A DNA stretch of 64,000 nt, from the NCBI GenBank assembly GCA_033026295.1, contig CM065181.1, forward strand, positions 4,001,001 through 4,065,000, given 5' to 3'. The translations under genes were made by a program, and so were the position numbers. Position 1 is the first letter of the stretch. Each line of letters starts with the position of its first letter. This document shows positions 37,181 to 50,873 of the stretch, piece after piece. The notes beneath the pieces are model-generated. The model was not told the origin of the DNA. It saw only the letters and a list, made by a program, of their open reading frames with translations, and ran no database searches. The DNA is from Channa striata. Its lineage: Eukaryota > Chordata > Actinopteri > Anabantiformes > Channidae.

Positions 37181-37920
37181 TTGAGTCAAATATCAAAAAC
37201 AGAAGTCTTTCTGTTGCTACCATGAAGAGTTGCAATGTTTTCTAGTGCACGTGTGTGGAACGTCTCTGTGTCCATATCCCCATTTTTGTGTGCGTAAAAA
37301 CATCTGGTGAGCGACTGGAAAACTGTCAGAGGGCAAACCAAAAGTACAATTTTTACCTCGTGTCAAGGACAGGATCTTTAAAAAAGATTAATAGCTCTAC
37401 TAATTCTTTTTTATGTAAACTTTCACTGCAGCCTTTTCAACAGTGTGAGGCTAACCTCTAAAATTAAAAATATTATCATCACAGTGCCACTAAAGGAAAA
37501 GCCATTAGGAGTCTTCCTCTGGGGATCACAAGTGTCTATGCGAAATGACACCGTAATCCAATCAATCAGCAGAGCAGCAATTGAATCTACAGAGCAAGCG
37601 AGTGTGGTTGGCTAGAAACAAGGTGCTGATCAAATGATCGGCCTTGTCTTTACAAATAAAATTGAACGTCTGTTTTAATATAATGTGAAGACTTTGGGGT
37701 TTGAATTGTGATCGCCAACTGGTAAACCTTTTAAGATACTTTAAATTTCCATCCAAAATTGATGGATTACAAGAAATTCATCAAAGTGAAACATAAGTGT
37801 TTTTCATAAATTGCTTTCTACTACTGAAGGTTTAATAGACAAAAGTAAAAAGGCTTTTAAATGCTGAAAAAGGATGCACTTCACTTGATAATAATGTAAT
37901 GTACAACAACAATACATAAA

Positions 37921-37980
37921 TGTAACAAGTAAACTTCCCCAATGCAGGATCAATAAAGATTTACCCTTACCTTACCTTAA
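37921..37980 (+). repeat. Non-LTR retroelement 3' tail
   Basis: CTTCCCCAATGCAGGATCAA, then TAAAGATTTACCC and CCTTA units, matches the tail at 331-401 in order and spacing, with substitutions. Only the 3' end is recognisable. Confidence 0.5.
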
Positions 37981-39261
37981 ACTAGTCAACCACATTATGA
38001 CCATGACTGTCCACTATCGGTTTAAGAGATTTTTACAAAGAACATCCTGGAGATAAGTTTTGATATCTGTGAAAATCAATTAATCATTTGCCAGGCTGCT
38101 TTTGTGACACCTCATCATCCTGCTTCATTGTTTACTGGAAATAACAGGAGGATGTGTTTCTCACATGAAAGTCAGTGCAAGAAATACAAAAGAAAAAAGC
38201 AGAATGACAACAACCAAAGCATATTAATAATATCGGGGCTATGTCACTCAGCAGTTGTCATTGCTGCTTTGTGCAGGTGATGATGAGCAGAACCGTTCTG
38301 CGAGCTTTAAACAACACAAAAGCACGACTTTCTATAGAAAGCGAGACATTTAAGTCACTGGGTGAGCACATGACACTGTAAGATGCACATGCAAATGAGC
38401 GTGAATAGCTTGTTGTTTCTTCCTTTTAACCATGTTACTCCAAACCACCTGAAGGTAAAAACAAATTGCACTTAATGCTTTTAAATGTTGAAAGTCCAGT
38501 TTAGCAAGCACATAACTTCCATAATGTTGTCTCACACCTGCTTTTGTTATTACCAGGGCAGATAATCACCTTGTTTTTGTTTTCATTTCAACCATCGCAC
38601 TACACATGGGAATAAACCAAAACTTATCTGCACTTATAATTAGAGTGTATTTTTTAAAGTGAAATCCAGCTCACCTAACCTTTACCAGTGTAACAGTAGA
38701 GAGTGAAAGTGAAACTACACCTATGGCTGACTTTAAGAAGGAATTTAAATCTTTGTTCAAAATCAAACTGCAATATTTTGCATGATAACATCCTAATTTT
38801 GCTCACAATCTTCACTGCATACATGAGAAAATAGCAAAGTGAAATCAGACTGCAGGATTATTTTTCTCCATGTTTTAGTGGTTACAATAGTAGTTGCAGA
38901 CTTTTCTCACACACCTCATCACAATGTGAGTAACTATTTAATGGAAACCTGTGGCCAAGTGCAAGTTATTTGCACAGTTAAAAGTTCAATTGAATGAATG
39001 TATGAGAAAGTGGTGGAATGGATGTGAATATATCTTTAAATATAGATGAGAAATTACTTTAATCTGCATGTGAAGCTTGAATGACAAGAAATGCACATAT
39101 ATATGTTAAATGTAATAAAAATTTCCATTGACACTAAGAATGTCAGAACATTGCATTTATTAGCGAGTTTATGTTTAATGAGCCATTTTCTGCATAAATT
39201 TAATTTTCGCTTATACAACTGTACCAGGAAATCGCCTCATAACCACAGCAACATTAACTGA

Positions 39262-39345
39262 ATGTCGGTAAAGGTTCTCAGTCATTCAGGTGTGGTTACC
39301 TGAAAGTCGAGTCATGTCAATTGGCCTCCTTAATAACGCATTGCT
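39262..39345 (+). repeat. Dispersed fish repeat relic (GGTAAAGGTTCTCAG family), short copy
   Basis: GTCGGTAAAGGTTCTCAGTC followed by a decayed CAGGTGTGGTTACCTGAAAG and GTCATGTCAATTGGCCTCCT matches the start of the 16321 copy. It is truncated after about 80 bases. Confidence 0.5.
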
Positions 39346-40095
39346 ATAGTGACATTTAAACCTGCGCATCGATTGTGTCACAGGTTTGAACATCAATAAC
39401 ACATGACAGTTAAAACCCAACGTTAAACCACGAAACCGAGCAAGAAGTTGAAAAAATGCATATGCTGGTCAACAGGTTGTCATTGGCTAACGTCTGTCCA
39501 CCCCACACATCTCAAGAATCATGATGCGACAACACAACATTTCATGAACTAATATATTCATACATTCATTTATGAATGTTTTTAATGATGACATTAAAGG
39601 TTCTTTACAAATGTATTGAAATAAAGGCTAAAAACAGAGCCCCATGGTGGGGGGGGTAAAGCTTTTAACCATCCATATAAACATAGGCTGTGTCAAAAAT
39701 CTTCCCCTACTCACCAATTAGTGCACTATATGTTATGTTTGCCATTTCACAGCAGCACATATTACAGCTTCTGACATGATCAAACTGAACATTTATGAAG
39801 GCGCCGTAGCTACACAATTGTTACGGATTATTCCGATGACTTTACCCAGTGTTCATGAAACTATTGTCTCTGGCTGTGAGAACACCTTGCTGAATGTCAG
39901 ATGAGGACTGATATGCATTTGCTCCACTTTTGTTGCACATCATCAGCGTAACAACAGCAACAATTGTGTCTGCATGCCTGAAGAGTCACACACGTCACTC
40001 TTATGCAACTCCATAAGCTCTGGGCCGCCTCGTTATTTCCACTTTTGACTACTGTGACTTTTTTCCGTGGAAGGAAAGAATGCGTTAATGTCTCG

Positions 40096-40097
<2 letters not shown>

Positions 40098-40147
<50 letters not shown>
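40098..40147 (+). repeat. CA microsatellite (50 bp)
   Basis: A pure CA run of 50 bases. It accounts for the Cys-Val repeats of the antisense frames at 39897-40323, which are not genes. Confidence 0.95.
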
Positions 40148-40148
<1 letters not shown>

Positions 40149-43100
40149 CGGACCACTGTAAAGTTGAGAGGTTAAACACTGACATTTCAAGCTGGTTATT
40201 TGTTAAATGTGATGAACGATGATTGTGACTTTTTATCTTGTCTGATTGATTCCAGTTATTAGCGCGTTGCCATTCAGTCACATTGTCCTTACAATAACAA
40301 ATATCATTTCCACTCACTTCCACTGCCCTGCCAGTTCTACTGTGTCCTTATTAGCAGCCATGTGGAGTCCATTACCAGACTAAAGTGCTAAGTGCCGTGC
40401 AGATGATATAATGAGGTGTTGAAGAAAAATTGACTTTTTGCTCAGCTGTCAGGGCCTCTGTGTTATGTCATGGCAATTCCGGAGGCACTCGTTTCTAAAA
40501 GGCTGTGTCGTTCCACGGGCCCTCTGCTATTTGCATTCGCACCCTTTCTTACACAACTGCCTGCGTGTTTATGTGACCATGGAAACTATAGAGCAGCCCT
40601 ACTGATACCGTATGATCACCTTAGCAAATACAACATTTACTCTGTATGTACGCTGGATTTATGAGCTGTTACCTTCTACTTTGTGGATATACACCAGCAC
40701 TATATCAGCCTCACATCAAAACACTGAAGGAGATGTTTATGAGACACATCACGGTGCCTCCTGCATGATGGTAAAGAAAAAACTGACACTGACCAGTTGA
40801 AGATCATCGCCGTCTGATATTTCAGTCATTAACACTTTCTGGATAATTTTGGATTATTAGCAATAATAGAGATTAAGGTAAAATAAAATTTTAAACTATT
40901 TAACTTGTAGCACATGACATTAATTAGCATTCAATATTTAAAAGGTGATAATTACAATCAATGTTTACAACAAATTGAAAGGATGTGGAGACAAACTCAA
41001 AGACATTACATTTCCCCTCATTTGGTTTTATTACCTGCTCCGTTCCTGTTTTAATTCACATTACAGCTACATTAAACCATGTACATTCTGAAATGCTTTG
41101 TTTATGCCAAAACTGCTTTCGTCCACACCTGGCAGTTCATCCACATTAAAAGGCATTCAGAGAAACTAATGAGCATGCTCAGAGGAGTATTTCACTTCTG
41201 CTCCACAAATTGTTTATAGTGAGACGACTACAAGGATATTGGAGATATGTACAACTGGAGAACAATATCAAGGATAAAGCAAATCAAACTTCTTTGACGA
41301 TAGAGACAAAGAAATTCCACTGCTTTGAACTGAAATGTGGTAGATTTCGTTTGTTTTGCTGACAAAAACCTGAAAAAGCCCCTTTCTTGGCAAACTGAAA
41401 ATGCCAAATCAATCAAAATTATAAAACTGATATTATAAATGATTTTATAAAGATCCATCCCCTTTAAAGTAACTCACCTAAATTATCAGTAGTGCAGCAA
41501 GTTGGTTTTCACACAATTGGTTAAGGGAACTCAGGTGATGACCAGTTAAAGGAATATTTTGGTTGGTTTACGTGTGACTTCTTTAACTGAACGTGATCGT
41601 GTGTAATTATGACAGATGTTAAGTGCAGGAACCAAATTACCTGCCTTTGTCATTGCAGCTTTGTATATTTTGTCATTACATTATTGCACTAATAAAACAC
41701 AGATTCAGTTTCTTGTTTTTAACAGTGGCGGTAACTACACAACGTCTGATGGATTTTGAAGCCTCACACCAGTTAACAGAGTCACTATTACATCTGAAAA
41801 GAGTTGGCTGACATTTGGAGTCTCAGGTAAACTTAAAGTGAATTTATTCCATGGAACGAGGCCTGTGCAGCATGGCCCTCATTTCTCACGGGGCAGTCGT
41901 ATTCCGGGTGGAAACCTTTGAGGACACCGTGGAAAGTAGGAAAATCTTTAACAACCAACAGCCTGTTTCACATAGCACTCAATGTTTTATAAAGAGCAGG
42001 TTAAAATCCTGAACTATTCCTTGAAATGAAGATCATCTGAGCGCAGTGAATGTGTTGCAGTATGAATGCACCTGGATGGGGAAGGTCTGGTTACAGGTAA
42101 ATTCATATCCTGGTCAAAATCTACACTGTGGCCTCTGATTCCTTCATGTGTGAGTCACAGTGGACTCAGCTCTTCTTAGGCTCTTAGTGCTTTATCTTTT
42201 CATATTATTTAGGTGAAGTTTATTTACAATTTTTTTTACTGATCTGAAGTGGCCACAAAAAGTCACTGTAGTTTTAAAGGATCAGGTTTGGAGGGAAAAT
42301 CCCAATACATCACTGCAGGTCTTATTTCAGAGCAACCCTGAATGCACCAGCAGAGGGAAACGGTCCTGCTCTCAGTTCCACGACACAGCTATAAACCTTA
42401 ATAACAGACACATTAATAAAGACAACGCTACTGTAAGCACAACTCAAGTTACAATAAATAGTGTAATACTTCACTTTACAGGTCGTGAGCAGTTCCTGGA
42501 AAAGTTAGCCATAATTTCACAGATATTAACTACAATCTGATTCTTAATTTCTAATAAATTGTCCATGAAAGTCGTACCTGACTGTTTGACATTAACTGCT
42601 AAGTAGGTGAAGTTTTATAGCATCAATTGTGTTTTAGTTGTTAAAACCTGGAAATTATCAGCACAACAGCAGCCCATGTTTAGAAAAGTAGGAGGAATGT
42701 TTCTAAGAAAATATCTTGAAAATATACTAAAAACAGCAATAACAAGCAGTCGCACCTTTTATCTAATGGACTATAACAAAACCACCATGTTCCTTTAAAA
42801 TCCGCCAACCATGATGCCTTGGAACTTCTACGTACATTCAACTATTTTCTCATCTACAGGAACCCGTTAGTAACCCCTCATTACTGCTTGCTTGCCTTTT
42901 ATACACACTGCGCGGTTTTAGTGCTCATCATGTAAAATCAAATTAAGTTGCTATATCTGACAAGTCCTATAGCTTGTAAGCTGTATACAACGAGACGGGT
43001 ACATGCAACACTGACTGAGAAAGAAACTTAATGAGGAAACCAAATGTCTATCATGCCCCGTTACCATGTTGAATCATGTGTTTTCATTGGCTTTTTAGTA

Positions 43101-46100
43101 TGTCAGCAGTAAGACCACAAGCCAACATCATATCTTCCATGATTTTAACATGAGTAAGCAATAGTCTGAGACCAATGGGGAAAATAGCTGTTTTCACCAG
43201 TCTGACTCCAAGCTGATTTTTTTCAGTGTTTGGTCACGACACAACACACACTGAATGTCTTTTAATAGAAGACACAGTGAATATATGTCACAGGTGTGAC
43301 CTCAACACTGCAACACAGAACGCAGCGTCACTGAGATATTACAACATTGAATGTCGTTGGAAGTGGGTTTATTGTATCTATGGCAGGCGTTGCTTTATTG
43401 ATTCAGTTGTCTGCCATGTACACATTTGACTCCTGGAAACACCAGTTCTCTGGACTGAAACAAACAAGAAGCTCAGTGCCTAATTCTTGGCAGACTGCTG
43501 TGAACACCTACAATGTTCGATGCACATTTGTCGCGCAACTCGGTGGTTTCCTTAAATTTTTTTGTCAGTGTGCATCAACAGTACGAGAACAATGGAAGCC
43601 TCAGTGGTTTCCATGACATTTTAGACATGCAAAGGTGTTGCCCGTGTTTCATTTTATTTTTCTAAAATGGAATATCAAGTAAAATCTGTGAATTGTCAAT
43701 TTTTCAACCTTTCTTTAGAACAAAGTACAAATAAAAGATGCTGAGTGTAGCTTACTAATTGTATTTTCTAAATTTTCTAAATTTTGTAAGTCTAAAACGT
43801 GCATGTTAAAGGGGTAACACCGGCTGGGTGGGAAATTAGCAGGTTATTTGATAAAATGTAAGAGTTTCATGATTGGGTCTAAAATGAGCATCTACCAGAG
43901 GCTCAGACTTTGCAAGCAAAGACACATCAAGGCTCACCACAGTGTGACAAATGTCCAGAGAGAAAGCAAAGAACTCAGAACTTTCCCCATCCACTGCTCA
44001 ACCCTCATTCTACTATGATGAATACAGCAACATGGGGTCAAGACTAACTGGAACATGATTGTCACTTAATATTGTCCACAGATACATCAAGAAATGCAAC
44101 ATGAAGCCCATGCAAGGCGGAAGCCGTGCATCAGCTAAATGCAGAAACGCCAGCAAGTCCTCTGGGCCTGAGCTAATGTCAGAAACATAAATCTCTGGAA
44201 AGATAACACAAAGATAACAATGGTTTTTTAAGGCTGTTGTAGGCATTAAATTTAAATTAGCTTTACCAGTATTCACAGTTTACAGGCAGTGACCATTTGC
44301 AGTACATCATTACCTAAAATGCACTTTTGTCGTTTCATGATCATGTTTGTCAAGTAGGTACCAATAAAATTAAATTCACTCTGTGATCCTATGTTGGTGT
44401 ATGATCTGATCTTCATCTAAATCATAAGTCAAGATTAATATGCTTATTAAGCTAATGATAAAGAAATCTATGTTTAAAATAGAACAAACCCAACATTTAA
44501 AGTGCTGGTGGAAGTAAACATATAGATTTAACCTCTGGTTGAACCTTCTTTGAATGTTCAAGCGTTCCCATATTTTGCCACTTTATTTGGTTCCATATAT
44601 TTAACTTTTGGATCTGACATTGGAGCACATCATAGCATCCTACCAGCTCAAACTAAAGGCTGTAACTAAAAAAAAATGGCTCCTGTCTTCTTAGTACTAT
44701 CTGTCGAATGCTTCAGGAAACAAGGCTAAATGCATACTTTGCTTCTGTGTGATAAATGGGTTGGCTGAAAAATAAAAAACAAAGCTATGAGTGAAGGGAA
44801 AATGATCATTCCGACTGAATCAAGGGGAAAATGACACAGATGATCATTACACCTGAGTGAGATTAGATCATGCTGTAAATGGGGCTTTGTAAAATCACAT
44901 GATACAAACATCACACGTTGCATTAACGTTTTGCATCTGAACGTGCAGGTCTGGTGTGAAATCCTTAGGTGAATAAATGCCTTTTACTTGGAATTCACAC
45001 TCCGTGATCAGTAAAGATCCAAAGAAGGTTTACGAGGTCTAATGGCTGTAAAAACTAACGAACACACCTTTAGGGGAAAAGCGATGTTCGTGTTACATCA
45101 AACACCCAACAGGTTTAGTTGGACCTCTCGCAGCTCCAGCTCCATCCCCGTGCTGAGCCGGAGCTGTGAGCTTATGCTGCAGGCTGCTGTTTGCACACCT
45201 GCCTGGCAAGTAAAGCAGCAGAAACTCTGCTTCTGGTCCATTTCCAGGGGATAGGATGTAGCTTGTGTCAGGATTTCCACACTGTTACTGAGATTACCTA
45301 CTAGTGTTTGATAGTGCATCACCTGTGGTGTTCGCTCAGCCACTGACTTTGAGCTCTGCTTAGCTGGAATTAGTTGTTTAGTGGCAGCGGGTGACGTACT
45401 GTAATTATTACCAGAACACTGCTGTAATTACAGTGTCATCAACATCTACTGGCATCCAACGCATCTAAACCAGAAAGCCCAGTTTACTTTACCTTGTTAG
45501 TTTCCCTATGATGCAGTGCACAGTGATGTGCACGACAACGAACAATATGGCATGTGATAAGGTTTAGTTACCTAGATCTGATGAGTTTTTGTTTCTTTAC
45601 GCTTCGTCTTGCTACCTGTAGGAAGTCACTGATACAGCAGTAGAACAGCATTTGTCATCTCGTCATCTTGGAAAAGATCATTGGAAACGCTGAAGGACGA
45701 AAGTTTTTAGAATACGTGATTCATTCCAGCGTTACTAGAAGGTCGAGTTTGAATCCAAAACAGTCAAAAGAAAAACAATAACTGTCTGTTGACTTACAGC
45801 TTGACATATAGATTTTAATATGCAACAATACTTCTAGTAAGTACAATCTAATAATGTTCAAAAACACTTTAGTTGGTGGGCAGGGTTTGTGTGTTGTGTC
45901 ACATTTTGGGTTATTTACCACTTAATATTGCTTAACTGAGACCTTGTGGCCACGTAAAGTCCTTAAGAGGACACATTACTTTTGAAAATAAATTACTGAA
46001 AATGTATGATTTTTGTTTTGTTTGCTTGGGTGTTCTTGGATTTTGGAAAGACATATCTGAGGACACCTCCAGTTGACAGATTCCATTTGACACCGATGAT

Positions 46101-49100
46101 CTGATTCATTGTTGGGATAAAGCTGAAGGGACGCAGTCATAAAAGTGAAACCACTGCTCACTAAAGAAGAAGGCATAGCCAAAACGTTCTCTCTCTTCTC
46201 CTAAAACTCTACTGATTTATAAGCTGAAATTATGTGAAAAATATCGTCTCAGTGTCGGATTGTGCAAACATGTTTATTCCTTTCTAAAAGCAACCCTTTT
46301 TTTTTGTAATTTGGTTGAGTCCAACGTAGAGTTGATTTTTCAAAAGCACTGTAGTAGTCATTAACTCTGCTACACTCCTAATTAGGTTTGGGTTGGTTTT
46401 GTTTGTAATTTGACTGACTTTGTGACGTTCTAAAAAAGCTGTTGGGTGCAAAACAATTTTAGGATGTATTGTACGCCCTTTTTTAGATGGGTGTAGTACA
46501 GAGGTGATAGGACACTTGTGGGGAGAGAGTGGGAGGACTTGAACCAGGGTCTAACTACTAATTTTCTCTTTCAGCTTGTTGGTATTGGGACCGTAGTTAG
46601 TATGTAGTGGCTTTATCTGATGGTAGCTGATACCTGCTGGGGCTGGAAAGGTTGAGAACAATAGAGTGCCATAGGGATGATGATTTGTTTCTGAGGCCAA
46701 CCCCAGAAGGTCTCGCTGGTTCCATCCACAAAAAAATAGATTTTTCCACCACACATAAGCTTCCCCTTTGTAATTTGATTAAGCGCACTTATCTCTTCTC
46801 CAAATGCCCTTCTGAGGGGGCAGGATGACATGACACGTTCCCAGCGACCTCTGTACTCTCATTTAGCCAGCTTTTTTTTAAGACATGTTAAAGCTCAATT
46901 GCAGCACAAGCGCGATACTTACTGGCGAAAGTTTGATCTTGTGTTAACCACAGACCTTATTTTAGGCGCTTAACCAAAAACCCATCCAAACCCATAAACT
47001 TTAAAATGAGAAAACCAGAAGTGCAAATATGGTGACAAAGTGTAGGTTTTGAACTCATTCCTACGGCAATCTACAAGAGTGAATCTGAAAATGTTGCAGT
47101 TTGATTCATAGTCCTTGACTCTCTGGAACAATGTCTAACAGCCACCCAATTGTTGAACAGCTTTCGGTAAAACAGCTGTTGCTGCTTTACGTAGGTAGCA
47201 CAGCTGCATATGATTCTTATCTGCTAAAAATGGACAAAAAAAACGAAACCTTGCAGGACAGAAAAGGAGCTCAGGTCGGAAGTCCCAATTAGAAAAGGAG
47301 TCTCACCAGCAAACCAAAATGGGTTTTGTTTAATATGTTAAAGTTTCTCTTGGAGTTACCGAAGATATTAAGATCAATGCCACACTTGTCTGTCTTTAAT
47401 GACACAACCAGCTTTAGTAAAGATGAAAAACACAATGTGAAATTGAGAAGCTGTGATTTTATTGTCGCTTCCTCTGTAATTTCGACAACGTTTTATGAGG
47501 AGTTATGGGCAGGACTTTACTAATTAGCTTTTAGTTGTAAAAGGTCATGGTTGATAAATGTGTTTAAAAATGACTCACATTTGTACAAGGGAAATGTGAA
47601 ATATAATATTGACGGAAGAAAATCTTTCTTTTGGTCTTTTGTGCCATTTCAACCATATAAGGCTGACCTACCGACCTGAGCTTCTAGCATCCTAAAGCTG
47701 TAGCAGCAATCAGGTCAAAGTTGCTGTGCATATATGAGAAATTTGAAAAGGTCAAACCGCCAGCAACACTTGCAGATTATTGAACAAATTCATTGTTATA
47801 TGGCCAATGCATTTTTGCCTATGGCCTTCATCAAGGTCTGCTCACAGAGCAAGCAAGACCTTTAAATAGAATTAAGATAAATGAATCAATTTTAATATAT
47901 TAAAATTAAAAGGGTCAGATGACTAAGAATTACAAATATCTAATGCCCTTTCTAAAAGTTTGCATTTATGAGAATTCATCAGAATCAACTAGAGGTTTTA
48001 GCTGCTTTTATCTGTGGGAGATTCTAAACCCTTTGGTCAGAGCTAAGTCCTGATGATCCAGCCAGATGGTGTAAAGGTCTTCAGGAAGACCCCCAGTTTG
48101 GCAGCAGAGCCCCTCTTCTTCACAGTCCTTCACTAATGTTTTCCATTAAACGTGAGACACATACACAGGTTTACCTGAGTTACAGCCCCCCTATCTGGCT
48201 CCCTCTCTTCTGTTGGAGAGAACAAAGGCCCTGTAAACCTCATTACACACCACAGCGAAGACTAGGCGCAGATGTCAGGCCATTTACACTGAACCCAAAA
48301 CCTTTTACAGCCACATAAATTCATCACACTCCAGTCGTTTGATGTTAGAGAGCATATCGCGGAATTGTCAAAGTATATGGCTTTGAAGTCTTGCAGTGAT
48401 AAGATTTTTGAAGGTTATTGGATGAAATCTTTGCTACCACAGCTAGATTACATCTCTTGCGAGTCTGGGCAGGGTTAAAAATTCCTGCTGTCCAACAAAC
48501 TTAGCAACAAAAGGATTTTACAATAAAAAATGTTCAACGTTCACATTTCCACTCGACTTGTAGACCTGATACGAACTGTGTGGACCCCACATGGATTTTC
48601 TAAGTACATTTTATTTTGTTTGTTTGTCAGGAAAGTCACAGCTAAAAGAACCAATACAATGTACATAAAATTAACTTGCAAATTTCCATTTCTAGTTACA
48701 TTCTACTCCGTAAACAATATACAACAAAGCACCTTTATGTTATTCTGCGTATGGAAAGCGTCTTTGGTGCTCAGCAGGGACTTTCAGGGGTGGTCCTCCC
48801 TCATTAGAGCTCTACACAGACTGTATGGCTGTGAATGTCACACTGTGTTCACCATAGCAAAGGTGGGGGAAAAGTCTAAACATGGTAAAAAGACCATCTC
48901 AACTGGGAAACATGTGCACACAAACTAATAATCCATGTTTCTGAAAAATGTTGGATCATAAGCTGCTAGACTGACCACTGTTCAAGTTCAAGACGGTTGC
49001 TGTAAAGAAATATAAGAAACAATTGCGTGTGGTCTTTCGTGGTGCAGTCTATATCTGACACCCTCTGCATCCTGACATCCACACGGCTCAGCTCCATCTG

Positions 49101-50814
49101 ATTATCAGTATCAGAGTGTTGTTGTTATCACTTCGTCAAGCACATTGTGGCTTGAGACACTGTCTCATAACGACTGAATAAATCATACTGGAGCTTCGTT
49201 TTCGTTTCTGGGTCTTGGTGTTCTGGGTGTGTCTAACATCATTCATAATGTGCTGCTACTTTTTAATTACCAACAAAGGTTTAAATATTGTTTCCTCTGA
49301 AGAAATTGAATAGTTTTCCTCTGAAAATCACAGCGTGTTTACAATTTTCCGGCACAGGAGCAAACTGAATATATTTTCAGTGGTGGGATTACTGCAAGCT
49401 TGAAACTTATCTAATCACCAAAATACTTCCACACCACCCAACCAATGAAATGATTTTGAAATTATTAATTTGTAGCTGTAAAACTTCCAACGCTACTGGA
49501 AATTTAGGTTGATTTGAAACCCTAAACCTGTTTTGAATACACTCTGATGCTAAGTAGGATTGGTTTCGGCAATGCTGGCCGGCTCAGTTTAAAAGCACCG
49601 ATGACACATCCATGAGCACACATTTTCCTTCCATGACAATAACCAGCATCTGTACATTCTGGCCTTATTACACACGGTCACTAATTTGATGACTCGTGAA
49701 GCAGAATAAAAAGCCGTCTCATGTTCATGTACAAAGGTAGTATCAGCATTTTTTCCTTTTTTTTTCTCATTGGGTGTGTTCAAAATGCCCATTTAAACAG
49801 GTCTGAAATATTAACATGAATTATGAGTAGGTGTGTTTGAGGCTTCTAATGGCCACAGATGCATGTGCTTGTGGAAGATGTAATCAAGGCAGCAAGTGAA
49901 TCCACTTATGCATCCTTTGATAATTACCTGCACTCAAATTAAACACTGTAATTATGACACACACATTGTACTGTAGCCAAAGGGATGGTCTTATTAGAGT
50001 TAATTAGAGAAGCTTTGATAAGTCAGAAATAGACGTTTACTGTGTCTCCTTGGCATCACTGACATAATACAGAAAATGCACATAGATGTGTCTATAGAAT
50101 GTGCGTATGGTTGGTAGCTTATTACCACTGGGTGATTTTGTCCATCAAACTCTGTTAAGGAACCGAGGCATGCTTTTGTAAAACTTGAAATCACCACAGT
50201 CTGATGCGTTACCAAAATAGTTCTGTTTGTGCACTCGCAGTAAATAGAAAGCCTGTTTTTACATGTAAATTTTAAGTTCAGACAACTTAAATAACTCTGG
50301 CTGAGGTTTGGGTCAACGTTGGACAACTAAAACAGCTCTGTTTACAGGCCAGGCCAGGCTATGGTTATGCTTAGGCAACTACAACAATTTTGGCTATAGG
50401 GTAGGGAGAGGCTTTGGTTATGGTGAAAGGACAAAACCTTCAGCTAGAAATTAAAACTTGACTCATCGTGCATTTTCTGTAAAAAATTGCAAATTAAAGG
50501 CCACAGCCTCTGCTCATGTGTTCGACCACAACACCCTGACTGTACAGTCCTGTCTGGCCTATTTTTCTTTTCAGTCAGACTGCCTCCTCTCTTTGTCTTG
50601 TCTTCTACACATTGTCCTGTTTGGGGGATGTATTTAAAATTTCACTTGACACTTTATTAAATTTTTTAAGGTTTCAGACAGTTTATTTAAGAGATTGAAA
50701 ATGGCCTTTATGAGATTTATATACGTATCTTGGTTTGAAATTATATTTTTCTCCTTCCTTCAGTATGTCTGTTGTGTGTCCAGAGTTACTCACTCCTGAC
50801 TAGGTTGCCAGTTC

Positions 50815-50873
50815 TGAATGGAGTCATTCACTCAGGTCTGTTATCATTTACTAACAGACCTGAATGGAGTCAT
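50815..50873. repeat. 12 bp perfect hairpin with overlapping 13 bp direct repeat
   Basis: TCAGGTCTGTTA (50832-50843) pairs perfectly with TAACAGACCTGA (50852-50863) across an 8-base loop. TGAATGGAGTCAT occurs at 50815-50827 and again at 50861-50873, so the second copy overlaps the end of the right arm. Confidence 0.85.
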
